NCBI RefSeq assembly: GCF_001650635.1
Contig: NZ_LWQU01000075.1
Coordinates: 1-59,583 of the forward strand
Direction: 5' to 3'
From: Magnetospirillum moscoviense
GTDB taxonomy: Bacteria > Pseudomonadota > Alphaproteobacteria > Rhodospirillales > Magnetospirillaceae
Length of the DNA: 59,583 bases
Of this stretch, positions 34,230 through 43,424 are shown in pieces (the first letter of the stretch is position 1; each line of letters starts with the position of its first letter). The translations under genes were made by a program, and so were the position numbers. The notes below the pieces were generated by a model, which had not been told where the DNA came from, did no database searches, and was given only the letters and a program-made list of their open reading frames with translations.

Positions 34230-35000
34230 TTGTTGCGGCCGATCTTTTTGTTCACCGATTACGGCGTGACCGGTCCCTATGTCGGCCAGGTGAAGGCGGC
34301 GCTGTTGGCGCAGGGCTTCGCCGGCCCGGTGATCGATCTGATGGCCGACGCGCCCGCCTTCGACCCAAAGGCTTCGGCCTATTTGTTGGCGGCGCTGTTG
34401 CCCCGCATGCCGGCCGACGCGGTCGGCCTTTGCGTCGTCGATCCCGGGGTCGGCGGCGACCGTGCCGCCCTGGTGGTCAAAGCCGACGGCCGGTTGCTGG
34501 TCGGACCCGACAACGGCCTGTTCGAACTGGCGGCTCGGCGCGCTGCCACCCTTGGCATCTGGCGCATCGAATGGCAGCCGGACGAGTTGTCGGCCACCTT
34601 CCATGGCCGCGACCTGTTCGCGCCGGTGGCGGCCGACCTGGCCCAGGGACGGCGCCCGCAAACGCCTTGGTGCAGCCCGACACAACGGATCGACAGGGGG
34701 GACTGGCCGAACGACTGGGCCGTCACCATCTATGTCGATGGGTTCGGCAATGTGATGACCGGACTGCGCGGCGAGGCGGTCGCCGGGGATGATGTCTTGG
34801 TGGTCAACGGCCACCGTCTGACCGCGGCTCGCACTTTTTCCGACCTGCCGCCCGGCCAGCCTTTTTGGTATGTCAATTCGGTCGGTTTGGTGGAATTGGC
34901 CGTCAATGGCGGGCGCGCCGATCAATGTCTGGGGATCGCCGGGCGGGCGGTCGTCGAACGACAGAAAAACCAGGATGCGTCGGACGCCGCTTCGGCTTAG
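34230..35000 (+). CDS. SAM hydroxide adenosyltransferase (DUF62 family)
   Basis: This 256-residue protein of the fluorinase/chlorinase-like fold hydrolyses S-adenosylmethionine to adenosine and methionine in characterised relatives. Family motifs are FLFTDYGVTGPYVGQVK near residues 6-22, VVDPGVGGDRAALVV near 70, GPDNGLF near 92, FHGRDLFAPVAA near 124 and VDGFGNVMTGL near 172. It has no halide-enzyme insertion, so simple SAM hydrolysis is more likely than halogenation. The start is a TTG (34230) with another TTG directly after, so the N-terminus is uncertain by a codon. The next gene follows 32 bases on, possibly in one operon. Confidence 0.88.
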   Translation: MLRPIFLFTDYGVTGPYVGQVKAALLAQGFAGPVIDLMADAPAFDPKASAYLLAALLPRMPADAVGLCVVDPGVGGDRAALVVKADGRLLVGPDNGLFELAARRAATLGIWRIEWQPDELSATFHGRDLFAPVAADLAQGRRPQTPWCSPTQRIDRGDWPNDWAVTIYVDGFGNVMTGLRGEAVAGDDVLVVNGHRLTAARTFSDLPPGQPFWYVNSVGLVELAVNGGRADQCLGIAGRAVVERQKNQDASDAASA

Positions 35001-35032
35001 TCTGTCGCCGTCACAACGGGAGAATTGCCGAG

Positions 35033-35860
35033 ATGGGGTATTCGGTCAGGTTCTGGGGGGTGCGTGGAAGTATTGCCTGCGCTTCGCCTGACCATGTGGT
35101 TTACGGCGGCAACACCAGTTGCGTCGAAATCGATGTCGCCGGCCAGGTGCTGATTCTGGATGCCGGAACTGGCATTCGTTTTCTGGGCCAAAGCCTGATG
35201 AAGCGCAAGGTCCAGTCGGCGACCCTGCTGATGACCCACACCCACTGGGACCATATCAACGGCTTCCCGTTCTTCGTGCCGGCCTATGTGCCGACTTTTT
35301 CCCTGAAGATCATGGCCGGGCATCTGGGCGAGCGTATGGGCGGCATCAAGGGCGTGTTGACCAGCCAGATGCAGAATCCGACCTTCCCGGTACCGATCGA
35401 GACCATGCGCGGCCAATTGTCGTTCGAGGACTTTCCCGCCGGCAGCAGTTTCTCGCCTTACCCCGAGGTGGTGGTGAAGACCACGGCCTTGAAGCATCCC
35501 AACGAGGCGACCGGATACCGCATCGAACATGCCGGCTTCTCCGTCTGCTACATCACCGACACCGAGCATACCCCCGGCAGCCCCGATCCCAACGTCCTGG
35601 CGCTGATCGAAGGCGCCGATCTGGTGATTTACGACTGCACCTATACCGACGACGAATTCCCCGCCAAGGTCGGCTGGGGCCATTCGACCTGGCAGGAAGG
35701 GGTGCGGCTGTGCGATCAGGCCGGGGTCAAGCGGCTGGTTGTGTTCCACCACGATCCCGACCATATCGATCCGGTGATGGCCGAGATCGAGGCCGCCGTC
35801 CAGGCCGCCCGGCCGGGCAGCATCGTCGCCCGCGACGGCATGGAAATCGTGCTGGCCTAG
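35033..35860 (+). CDS. Metallo-beta-lactamase-fold hydrolase
   Basis: This 275-residue MBL-fold protein has the metal-binding motif THTHWDHINGF near residues 70-80, a later histidine region LKHPNEATGYRIEH, an Asp in CYITDTEH and HHDPDHID near the C-terminus. The form resembles the PhnP/RNase Z-like branch that acts on phosphodiesters or cyclic nucleotides. The exact substrate is unknown. The ATG at 35033 is preferred over the longer frame, which overlaps the SAM hydrolase gene, and is preceded by a purine-rich GGGAGAA. It converges with motB, 16 bases away. Confidence 0.85.
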   Translation: MGYSVRFWGVRGSIACASPDHVVYGGNTSCVEIDVAGQVLILDAGTGIRFLGQSLMKRKVQSATLLMTHTHWDHINGFPFFVPAYVPTFSLKIMAGHLGERMGGIKGVLTSQMQNPTFPVPIETMRGQLSFEDFPAGSSFSPYPEVVVKTTALKHPNEATGYRIEHAGFSVCYITDTEHTPGSPDPNVLALIEGADLVIYDCTYTDDEFPAKVGWGHSTWQEGVRLCDQAGVKRLVVFHHDPDHIDPVMAEIEAAVQAARPGSIVARDGMEIVLA

Positions 35861-35876
35861 GGGATTTGGCGCCCTG

Positions 35877-36536
35877 TCAACGCGGATTGACGTGGATTGA
35901 AACGCGACGGTTCAGGGTCTGGTTGATGGGCAAAGCGGTGCCGTCTTCACGGCGATTGGGCACGCGCGGTGCGAACTGGCCGTAAGAGGCGACGATCATC
36001 TGCTCGGGCGGCAGCCCCAGGCTGGCCAATGCCCGCATGGTCACCAGGGCGCGGGCGGCGGCCAGGTCGAAGTTCGACGGAAATTGCGGGGTCTTGACCG
36101 GCGTGTCGTCGGTATGGCCCTGGATTTCGAAACGATAGGCGGCGAAGCGCGGATTGTTCAAGGTCGCCACCAACTCGCGCATCAACGGCATGAATTCGGG
36201 CTTCATTTCCGCCGAACCGGCGGTGAACATCGCGCCCGAATCCAGGTTCAGCACCACGCCGCGATCGTCGGTGCCGACATCGGCGGCCTGGCCGGTGGTG
36301 TCCAGCGCGTTGATCACCTGGGCCAGTTCGTTCTTCAAGGTCTCGATCGGGCGCTCGGAAGGGTGCTTGCCCATCTCCGAGGTCATGCCGGACTGGACCT
36401 TCTCGTACAGGGTCGAATCGACCTTGGACACCGAGGCCATAAGGATGAAGAAGCACAGCAGAAGGGTGACCATGTCGCCATAGGTCTCCATCCAACTACC
36501 GTCGACTTCTTCCTTCTTTTGTTCGAAGCGGCTCAT
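35877..36536 (-). CDS. motB: Flagellar stator protein MotB-like
   Basis: This 219-residue protein has a cytoplasmic start, one transmembrane helix near residues 20-40 and a periplasmic OmpA-like peptidoglycan-binding domain at about 90-217. The essential proton- or ion-binding aspartate is in TYGDMVTLLLCFFILMASV near residue 21. The OmpA-like domain includes FEIQGHTDDTPVK and LNRRVSIHV. With MotA it forms the ion channel that drives flagellar rotation. Its start overlaps the motA stop by four bases. No other motility genes are in the window, so stator genes are unlinked from the flagellar clusters here. Confidence 0.92.
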   Translation of the reverse strand: MSRFEQKKEEVDGSWMETYGDMVTLLLCFFILMASVSKVDSTLYEKVQSGMTSEMGKHPSERPIETLKNELAQVINALDTTGQAADVGTDDRGVVLNLDSGAMFTAGSAEMKPEFMPLMRELVATLNNPRFAAYRFEIQGHTDDTPVKTPQFPSNFDLAAARALVTMRALASLGLPPEQMIVASYGQFAPRVPNRREDGTALPINQTLNRRVSIHVNPR

Positions 36537-37330
36537 TTGCTTTTCTGCTTATCGATGTCGAAATGGATCGACGGGTCGAGGAAGCTGTTCATCGCATCCT
36601 GGATGAAGCGGGGGTTCTTGCGTTCGGCCAACAGGCACAATCCCTCGGTCACCAGATAATTACGGAAACGGATGATTTCCTGACGCTGCTGGATCTTGCT
36701 GGCGGCCGGCAACAACATCATGCGCGGCAGCAGCACGCCGTACAAGGTGGTGATCAGCGCCACCGCCATGCCCGGACCCAGGGCGGCGGGGTCCGAGCCC
36801 ATCTGGCCCAGCATGATGACCAGGCCGATCAGGGTGCCGATCATGCCGTAGGCCGGCGCGGTGCCGGCCATGTTCTTCAAGATATCGGCCGGCACGCACG
36901 AGCGCTGGAAGGTGGTCTCGACCGCGTTGGTCAGGATCGAGCGGACTTCGTCGCCGCTATAGCCGGCGATCACCAGATCGACGCCATAGCCCAGGAACCG
37001 GTCTTGCTGCTTGAGCTTGGCTGTGTCGGCCTCGAGGGCCGCCAAGCCGCCCTTCTGGATCATGTAGCCCCAGCGGATGGCGCGGGCCACCTCGCCTTGC
37101 AGAACGCCGCGCTGGATTTTCGGCGCGAAGAAGATCGACGCCATCAGGCGGAACGCCTGCATCACATACATGGGTTCGTAGGAAATGAAGGTCGAAGCGA
37201 AGGTGCCGCCGACCACCATCACGAAGGACGGAAGATCGACGAAGGCCATGTAATTGTCGGTCGAAATGAAAATCGACCCGAGAAACAGCACGATGCCGGC
37301 TAGAAAACCAATGATTGTCGCCAGCGACAT
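36533..37330 (-). CDS. motA: Flagellar stator protein MotA (PomA-like)
   Basis: This 265-residue four-helix membrane protein has TM1 near residues 4-22, TM2 near 30-50, a large cytoplasmic loop with conserved charges (RAIRWGYMIQKGGLAALE), and the paired helices TM3-TM4 with PAYGMIGTLIGLVIMLG near 158-175. Overall form and length are closer to PomA/MotA of the shorter class than to E. coli MotA. It works with the MotB protein encoded directly downstream. Sodium or proton use cannot be decided from sequence alone. Confidence 0.92.
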   Translation of the reverse strand: MSLATIIGFLAGIVLFLGSIFISTDNYMAFVDLPSFVMVVGGTFASTFISYEPMYVMQAFRLMASIFFAPKIQRGVLQGEVARAIRWGYMIQKGGLAALEADTAKLKQQDRFLGYGVDLVIAGYSGDEVRSILTNAVETTFQRSCVPADILKNMAGTAPAYGMIGTLIGLVIMLGQMGSDPAALGPGMAVALITTLYGVLLPRMMLLPAASKIQQRQEIIRFRNYLVTEGLCLLAERKNPRFIQDAMNSFLDPSIHFDIDKQKSK

Positions 37331-37416
37331 GACGGCTCAACTCCCCTCGATCCGAGTGGTATTGTGCGTTAAAAGACCAAAACGGGCAAGGCCCCAGGGC
37401 GTCGGGCGGCGATCGC

Positions 37417-40137
37417 TCAGGCGGCTTCCGGTGGCTCGGGGGAGGTGACCATCGGGGTGGCGAGGTCGTATTCGACCTCGACGATGTCGCCATCGACGAT
37501 CTTGACCTGCTTGAATCCCAGATGCTCGATGAATTTCAGCATGCGGATATTGTCGCGCAGGACCTGGCCGACGATCTTGCCTGTGCCGCGCGAGCGGCAA
37601 TATTCGATCATCTTGACCAGCAAACGCTTGCCCAGGCCCGACCCCTTCAGGTCCGAGCGTACCACCACGGCGAATTCGGCCGCCTCGTTGTCGGGATCGG
37701 TGATGGTGCGGACCACGCCCAGGGTTTCGTGGCTGCCGTCGCCGTTGGACAATTCGCCGATGAAGGCCATCTCGCGGTCGTAATCGATCTGGGTCAGGCG
37801 GGCCATTTCGGTGTGCGGCAATTCGTGCACCAGGCCGAAGAAGCGGAAGCGGATATCCTCGGGCGTCAGCTTCGACACCAGCACATGGTGGTTGGGCTCG
37901 TCCTCGGGGCGGATCGGGCGCAACGTCACCGGGCGGCCGTCGGTCATGACGAACACCTCTTCCAACTCGGCCGGATAGGGGCGGATGGCCAGGCGTTCCT
38001 CGGCCGGCTTGGCCGGGGCGACCTTGATGGCGGCGTCCAACGCCAGCACGCCCTCGGCGCCGCAGCGCAGCGGGTTGATGTCCAACTCGGCGATTTCGGG
38101 GATGTCGATGATCAGCTGGCTGACCTTGATCAAGGTGCCGTGCAGGGCATCCACATTGGCCGGAGGCCGGCCGCGATAGCCCTTCAGCAGCCGAGACACC
38201 CGGGTCCGCTTGACCAGTTCGGCGGCCAGGTTGAGGTTCAGGGGCGGCAGCGCCACGGCGCGGTCGCCGATCACTTCCACCGCCACGCCGCCTTGGCCGA
38301 ACAGGATCACCGGGCCGAAGATCGGGTCGGTGGCGACGCCGACGATCAGTTCCAGCGTGCCGGGCTTACGCACCACCATGTGCTGGACGGTGAAGCCCTC
38401 GATGCGGGCGTCGGGGAAGGTGGTCTTGACCCGCTCCAGCATGGCGTGGGCGGCCTTTTCCACCTCGAACGGGCCGTCCAGGTTCAAGACCACGCCGCCA
38501 ACGTCGGATTTGTGGACGATGTCGGGCGACAGGATCTTCAAGGCGACATCGCCGCCCAGTTCCTTGGCGATGCGGCTGGCCTCGGCCGGATTGTGGGCGA
38601 TGCGGGTCTCGACGATGGGGATGCCATAGGCGGCCAGCACGCCCTTGGCCTCGGCCTCGGTCAGCATCGAATCGCCCCGGCCCAGCGCCGCGCTGACGAT
38701 GCGTCGGGCCTGGGCGGTGTCGGCGATGAAATCCACCGCCGCCGAGGCCGGCGTTTCCATCAACAATTCCTGGTTGCGGCGATATTGCAGCAGGTGCAGA
38801 TAGCCCTGAACGGCGGCACGCGGGGTCTCGAAGGTCGGCACGCCGGCATCCGAAAACAGCTTGCGGGCCTTGGCGACCATGGCGTTGCCGGCCCAGCAGG
38901 TCATGATGTTGGCGCGCGGCTTGTCCTTGAACACCTTGATCACCGCCTCGGCCACCTCGGCCGGGTCGGAAATGGCGTTGGGGGCATACATCACCAGCAC
39001 CGCGTCGATGCATTTGCAATCCAGCAGCGCCTGCAAGGTCTTGGCATAGCGGGCACCATCGGCGTCGCCGACGATGTCGATCGGGTTGCCGCGCGACCAG
39101 TTGGGCGGCAGGAAGGCTTCCAGCTTCTCCAGCACGTCCAACGGCAGGTCGGCCAGTTCACCGCCGCCATCGGCCAGGTCGTCGGCGGCGATCACGCCGA
39201 TGCCGCCGCCATTGGTCAGGACCGCCAGGCGGCTACCCTTCATCGGCCGCGAACGGGCCAGGGTCTCGACCGCGCCGAAGATTTCCTCGATGTCTTGCAC
39301 CCTCAGCATGCCGGCGCGGCGGATGGCGGCGTCGAACACCAGGTCCGACCCGGCCAGGGCGCCGGTATGCGAGCTGGCGGCCAGGGCGCCGTCGGCCGAG
39401 CGGCCGGCCTTGATCACCAGCAGCGGCTTGTTGCGCGCGGCGGCGCGGGCCGCCGACATGAAATTGCGTCGCTGGTCGATGGTTTCCATGTAAAGAAGGA
39501 TCGCCCGGGTGTGCGGGTCGCTGCCCAGATAATCCAGCACGTCGCCGAACCCGACATCGCAAGAATCGCCCAGATGGATGAAGTGCGAGAAGCCGATGCC
39601 CTTGGCGCAGGCCCAATCCAAAACGGTGGTGCACAGCGCGCCCGATTGCGACACGAAGGCGATCTTGCCGGGCAGGGCGTTTTCCGGGGCGATCGAGGCG
39701 TTCAGCTTGATGCCCGGCACCAGCATGCCCATGCTGTTGGGGCCCAGCAGGCGGATGCCATGGGCCTTGGCCGCCTCCTTGGCGGCTTCCAGCTGGGTGC
39801 GGCCGTCCTCGGTGTGGAAGTGGTGCAGCGCCGGCGTCATGATGCAGGCCGCGCGCGCGCCTTTCTCGCCCAAAGCGTGGATGATGCCGGGAATGGTGGC
39901 GGCCGGGGTGCAGATCAGCGCCAGATCGGGCGCTTGCGGCAGCGAGGCGACATCCGGATAGGCCAGTACGCCGCCGACCGAATTATGGTCGGCGGTCACC
40001 GGCATGATCGGCCCGGCGAAATCGGCCTGCAAAAGGTTGCGCATCACCACCGAGCCCGCCGCCTTCGGCTCCGTCGTCGCGCCGATCACGGTGACCGATT
40101 GCGGACGGAAAAGGGCCTTAAGGTTGCGCACGCTCAT
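37417..40137 (-). CDS. NDP-forming acyl-CoA synthetase/GNAT acetyltransferase fusion (Pat/PatZ-like)
   Basis: This 906-residue fusion has an N-terminal CoA-binding domain (FRPQSVTVIGATTEPKAAGSVV), CoA-ligase domains and an ATP-grasp part (AEAKGVLAAYGIPIVETRIAH, near residue 490). A C-terminal GNAT domain (about 735-890) carries the acetyl-CoA loop VVVRSDLKGSGLGKRLLVKMIEYC. The catalytic histidine loop of active ADP-forming synthetases may be absent, as in PatZ. Such proteins acetylate lysines, including that of acetyl-CoA synthetase, to control acetate use. It is divergent from the MaoC-Pta/AckA operon, which fits a role in acetyl-CoA/acetate control. Confidence 0.9.
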   Translation of the reverse strand: MSVRNLKALFRPQSVTVIGATTEPKAAGSVVMRNLLQADFAGPIMPVTADHNSVGGVLAYPDVASLPQAPDLALICTPAATIPGIIHALGEKGARAACIMTPALHHFHTEDGRTQLEAAKEAAKAHGIRLLGPNSMGMLVPGIKLNASIAPENALPGKIAFVSQSGALCTTVLDWACAKGIGFSHFIHLGDSCDVGFGDVLDYLGSDPHTRAILLYMETIDQRRNFMSAARAAARNKPLLVIKAGRSADGALAASSHTGALAGSDLVFDAAIRRAGMLRVQDIEEIFGAVETLARSRPMKGSRLAVLTNGGGIGVIAADDLADGGGELADLPLDVLEKLEAFLPPNWSRGNPIDIVGDADGARYAKTLQALLDCKCIDAVLVMYAPNAISDPAEVAEAVIKVFKDKPRANIMTCWAGNAMVAKARKLFSDAGVPTFETPRAAVQGYLHLLQYRRNQELLMETPASAAVDFIADTAQARRIVSAALGRGDSMLTEAEAKGVLAAYGIPIVETRIAHNPAEASRIAKELGGDVALKILSPDIVHKSDVGGVVLNLDGPFEVEKAAHAMLERVKTTFPDARIEGFTVQHMVVRKPGTLELIVGVATDPIFGPVILFGQGGVAVEVIGDRAVALPPLNLNLAAELVKRTRVSRLLKGYRGRPPANVDALHGTLIKVSQLIIDIPEIAELDINPLRCGAEGVLALDAAIKVAPAKPAEERLAIRPYPAELEEVFVMTDGRPVTLRPIRPEDEPNHHVLVSKLTPEDIRFRFFGLVHELPHTEMARLTQIDYDREMAFIGELSNGDGSHETLGVVRTITDPDNEAAEFAVVVRSDLKGSGLGKRLLVKMIEYCRSRGTGKIVGQVLRDNIRMLKFIEHLGFKQVKIVDGDIVEVEYDLATPMVTSPEPPEAA

Positions 40138-40345
40138 GACGTCCCCCGTCTGATACCTTCGTCTAAGCCGGCACTCTACGCCTGTATCTTGTGCGTCGCA
40201 ACATAAGTGGTCAGTCCAGCGCCTTGGGGAAAACCCGTATATCCGATGTCAAATCGGTGACGCTTTGTCGCGCTTGGTTGTAACCTTCGGCCGACCGTGA
40301 AATTATGCCGCATCGCAGCACCGTGCGCGGTCGAAGGAGGGCGTG
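40138..40345. promoter_or_regulatory. Divergent region between the Pat-like gene and the MaoC-Pta/AckA operon
   Basis: This 208-base gap holds the promoters of both divergent units. A GGTT-GT-AACC dyad lies near 40275-40284. The ribosome site AAGGAGG at 40334-40340 stands five bases before the ATG at 40346. No further operator is assignable. Confidence 0.4.
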
Positions 40346-41755
40346 ATGATCGAGATGATGGAAAACCGAACCTGGGATGAGATCCGCATCGGCGACCAAG
40401 CCAGTTTGACCCGCACCTGCCGGATGGAGGATGTCGAGCTGTTCGGCGTCGCCACCGGTGACCTCAATCCCACCCATTACAATGCCGAGCAGGCGGAAAG
40501 CCTGGCGCATCATCGCAAGATCCTGGCCCATTCGCTGTGGGGCGGCTCGTTGCTGTCGGCGCTGTTGGGCAACGAATTGCCCGGTCCGGGCACCGTCTAT
40601 AAGGGCCAGGATTTCGAATTCGACCAGCCGGTCGAGGTGGGTGACAGCCTGACCGTCACCATCACCGTCAAGTCCAAGGAAGCGCCGGCCGACGTGGCCT
40701 TCGACTGCGCAGCCGTCAACCAGCGCGGCGAGAAGGTCTTTCACGGCGAGGCCCGCGTGCTGGCGCCGACCACCAAGGTGGTGCAGCCCAAGACGGTGCT
40801 GCAGGAAGTGTCGCTGCACCGCGCCCACCATGTGTTCGAGGATCTGATCGAACGGTGCGGCCCGCTCGAGCCGATCTCGGTGGCGGTGTGCCATCCGTGC
40901 GACCAGGTGTCGCTGGAAGGCCCGGTCGAGGCGTTCAAGCGCGGTCTGATCAATCCGATCCTGGTCGGGCCCGAGGCCAAGATCCGCTCGGTCGCCGCCG
41001 AGTTCGGCCTGGACCTGGACGGTATCCGCATCGTCGATACCCTGCATTCGCACGAATCGGCCGAGCGGTCGGTGGCGATGTGCCGCTCGGGCGAGGCCGA
41101 GGCGCTGATGAAGGGCAGCCTGCACACCGACGAGATGATGCACGAAGTGGCCAGCCGCGAACGCGGCCTGCGCACCAGCCGCCGCATCAGCCACGTCTTC
41201 ATCATGGACGTTCCGACCTATCCGCGCATGCTGCTGATCACCGACGCGGCGATCAACATCTATCCGACCCTGGAAGACAAGCAAGACATCGCCCAGAACT
41301 CCATCGACCTGGCCCATTGCCTGGGCGTGCCGCAGCCGAGGATGGCGATCCTGTCGGCGGTCGAGACGGTGTACCCGAAGATCAACTCGACCATCGAGGC
41401 CGCCGCCCTGTGCAAGATGGCCGACCGTGGCCAGATCACCGGCGCCATCCTGGATGGGCCGCTGGCCTTCGACAACGCCATCTCGGCCGAAGCTGCGCGC
41501 ATCAAGAAGATCAGTTCTCCGGTCGCCGGTTTCGCCGACATCTTGCTGGTGCCCGATCTGGAAGCCGGCAACATGCTGGCCAAGCAATTGTCCTATCTGG
41601 CCGACGCCGACGCCGCCGGCATCGTGGTCGGCGCCCGGGTGCCGATCGTCCTGACCAGCCGCGCCGATTCCGCCAAGGCCCGCCTGGCCAGTTGCGCCGT
41701 CGCCGTGCTGTTCGCCCACGCCCGACGCGGCGGCGGCAAGAATGCGGCGGAATAG
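40346..41755 (+). CDS. Bifunctional MaoC-type enoyl-CoA hydratase/phosphate acetyltransferase
   Basis: This 469-residue fusion has a MaoC-like hotdog domain at about residues 1-140, with the hydratase motif LFGVATGDLNPTHYN near 26-40, and a phosphate acetyl/butyryltransferase domain at about 165-465. The second shows segments such as ISHVFIMDVPTYPRMLLITDAAIN and GFADILLVPDLEAGNML. The Pta part interconverts acyl-CoA and acyl-phosphate; the MaoC part probably hydrates enoyl-CoA (R-specific). The fusion is known from alphaproteobacteria. The ATG at 40346 suits the ribosome site better than the GTG one codon upstream. ackA follows nine bases on. Confidence 0.9.
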   Translation: MIEMMENRTWDEIRIGDQASLTRTCRMEDVELFGVATGDLNPTHYNAEQAESLAHHRKILAHSLWGGSLLSALLGNELPGPGTVYKGQDFEFDQPVEVGDSLTVTITVKSKEAPADVAFDCAAVNQRGEKVFHGEARVLAPTTKVVQPKTVLQEVSLHRAHHVFEDLIERCGPLEPISVAVCHPCDQVSLEGPVEAFKRGLINPILVGPEAKIRSVAAEFGLDLDGIRIVDTLHSHESAERSVAMCRSGEAEALMKGSLHTDEMMHEVASRERGLRTSRRISHVFIMDVPTYPRMLLITDAAINIYPTLEDKQDIAQNSIDLAHCLGVPQPRMAILSAVETVYPKINSTIEAAALCKMADRGQITGAILDGPLAFDNAISAEAARIKKISSPVAGFADILLVPDLEAGNMLAKQLSYLADADAAGIVVGARVPIVLTSRADSAKARLASCAVAVLFAHARRGGGKNAAE

Positions 41756-41764
41756 GGGGACCCG

Positions 41765-42949
41765 ATGAAAGACGCCTATCTGGTCATCAATGCCGGCTCG
41801 TCCTCGATCAAGTTCTCGCTTTATTTCGGCAATGGCGATTCAAAGCCGGTGCTGAAAGCCAAGGGCCAGGTCGAGGGCATCAACGTCGCCCCCCATTTCA
41901 TCGCCCAGGCGGTGGACGGAACGGTGCTGGCCGAACAACGCTGGCCGGCCGACAGCAATCTGGTCCACCAGGATCTGCTGAAGCATCTGATCGACTGGGT
42001 CGAGAACCATCTGGACGGCGCCCGATTGGTCGCCGCCGGCCATCGTGTCGTCCATGGCGGCCCGCGCTGGAGCGCGCCGGCCCGCATCACCGACGAATTG
42101 CTGGACGAGTTGGAAAGCCTGGTGCCGCTGGCGCCGTTGCACCAGCCGCACAATCTGGCGCCGATCCGCGCCTTGGCGGTGGTCCATCCCGGGCTGGTGC
42201 AGGTGGCCTGCTTCGACACCGCCTTCCATCGCACCAATCCCAAGGTGGCCGAAACCTTCGCCCTGCCGCGCGAACTGACCGAGGAGGGGGTGCGCCGCTA
42301 CGGCTTCCACGGCCTGTCCTACGAGTTCATCGCGCGTCGCTTCAAGGAAATCGATCCCGTGCGCGCCGCCGGCAAGGTGGTGGTGTGTCATCTGGGCTCG
42401 GGGGCCTCGATGTGCGCCATCGACAATGGTCGCTCGGTGGCGTCAACCATGGGGTTTACAGCGCTGGACGGCCTGCCCATGGGCACGCGCACCGGCACGC
42501 TGGATGCCGGCGTGGTCCTTTACCTGCTGCAGCAAAAGGGCATGAACGCAGCCGAGATCGAGACCCTGCTGTACAAGAAGTCGGGTCTGTTGGGGGTGTC
42601 GGGCATCTCCAACGACATGCGGGTGCTGCTGGAAAGCAATGATCCCCACGCCGCCGAAGCGGTCGATCTGTTCTGCTACCGTATCCGCCGTGAGCTGGGT
42701 TCGCTGGCCGGGGCCATGGGCGGCCTCGACGCCTTGATCTTCACCGCCGGCATCGGCGAGCATTCCGCCCCGGTGCGGGCCATGGTGTGCGAGGGTGCCG
42801 GCTGGCTGGGCATCGAGCTGGATCCGGCGGCCAACGCGGCCCATGCCGACAAGATCACCACGCCCGCAAGTCGTCTGCCCGTCTACGTCATCCCCACCGA
42901 TGAGGAAATGATGATCGCCAAACATACCCGCGCGGTATTGGCGGGGTGA
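41765..42949 (+). CDS. ackA: Acetate kinase (AckA)
   Basis: This 394-residue kinase of the ASKHA fold makes ATP and acetate from acetyl-phosphate, or the reverse. The opening VINAGSSSIKFSLY, GHRVVHGG near residue 93, FHGLSYEFIARRF near 179, and CHLGSGASMCAIDNGRS near 208 with GIGEHSAPVRA near 328 match the family. It forms a two-gene operon with the MaoC-Pta fusion and probably completes an acyl-phosphate overflow or assimilation route. Propionate or butyrate activity is possible, given the broad acyltransferase partner. Confidence 0.95.
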   Translation: MKDAYLVINAGSSSIKFSLYFGNGDSKPVLKAKGQVEGINVAPHFIAQAVDGTVLAEQRWPADSNLVHQDLLKHLIDWVENHLDGARLVAAGHRVVHGGPRWSAPARITDELLDELESLVPLAPLHQPHNLAPIRALAVVHPGLVQVACFDTAFHRTNPKVAETFALPRELTEEGVRRYGFHGLSYEFIARRFKEIDPVRAAGKVVVCHLGSGASMCAIDNGRSVASTMGFTALDGLPMGTRTGTLDAGVVLYLLQQKGMNAAEIETLLYKKSGLLGVSGISNDMRVLLESNDPHAAEAVDLFCYRIRRELGSLAGAMGGLDALIFTAGIGEHSAPVRAMVCEGAGWLGIELDPAANAAHADKITTPASRLPVYVIPTDEEMMIAKHTRAVLAG

Positions 42950-43028
42950 TGCTTTCATTTTTGTGACTCGACCCCACATTTGCTTTAGGACAAGGTGTGG
43001 GACTACGAAAAAGGCGGAAGGAACGGCG

Positions 43029-43406
43029 ATGCGGAAGCTTAAGATTTCGGTGGGTAAGGTCCACCTCGAGGTCGAATTGCTCGACACACCGACGGCGGAT
43101 GCCATCTATGCTGCCGCTCCGTTCGAATCGCGCGCCGCCACCTGGGACGGCGAGGTCTATTTCACCATTCCGGTCAAGGCCGAGCGCGAGGCCGACGCCC
43201 GCGCCGTCGTCGAACTGGGCGAACTGGCCTATCGCGTCGAGGGCGAGGCGGTGGTGATCGCGTTCGCGCCGACGCCGGCTTCGGTCGGCGACGAAATCCG
43301 CCTGGCGGCACCCGAGAACATCTGGGCCAAGGGTCCAGTGGAACCGCATGCCATGCTGAAGATCGAGCCGGGCGAACTGGTCAAGGTCGAGCCGGTTTCC
43401 GCCTGA
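43029..43406 (+). CDS. Cyclophilin-like-fold protein (DUF3830/TM1367-like)
   Basis: This 125-residue, all-beta protein resembles the cyclophilin-like superfamily. It has the conserved LEVELLDTPTADAIYAAAPFE near residues 11-31, WDGEVYFTIPV near 36, and a C-terminal PENIWAKG loop. Members of this group have no proven catalytic role. The ATG at 43029 is preferred, being next to a GGAAGGAACGG stretch; the earlier frame lacks homology style. It is followed after 18 bases by the saccharopine-dehydrogenase-like gene, suggesting one operon. Confidence 0.75.
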   Translation: MRKLKISVGKVHLEVELLDTPTADAIYAAAPFESRAATWDGEVYFTIPVKAEREADARAVVELGELAYRVEGEAVVIAFAPTPASVGDEIRLAAPENIWAKGPVEPHAMLKIEPGELVKVEPVSA

Positions 43407-43424
43407 CCTGGAACGGAGGCCTCC

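Noticed and set aside
34230-35000. Fluorinase or chlorinase
   Set aside because: The length and lack of the extra loop fit ordinary SAM hydroxide adenosyltransferases rather than halogenating relatives.
37522-40206. 894-residue plus-strand open frame
   Set aside because: It is antisense to the Pat-like synthetase, which carries clear CoA-binding and GNAT motifs.
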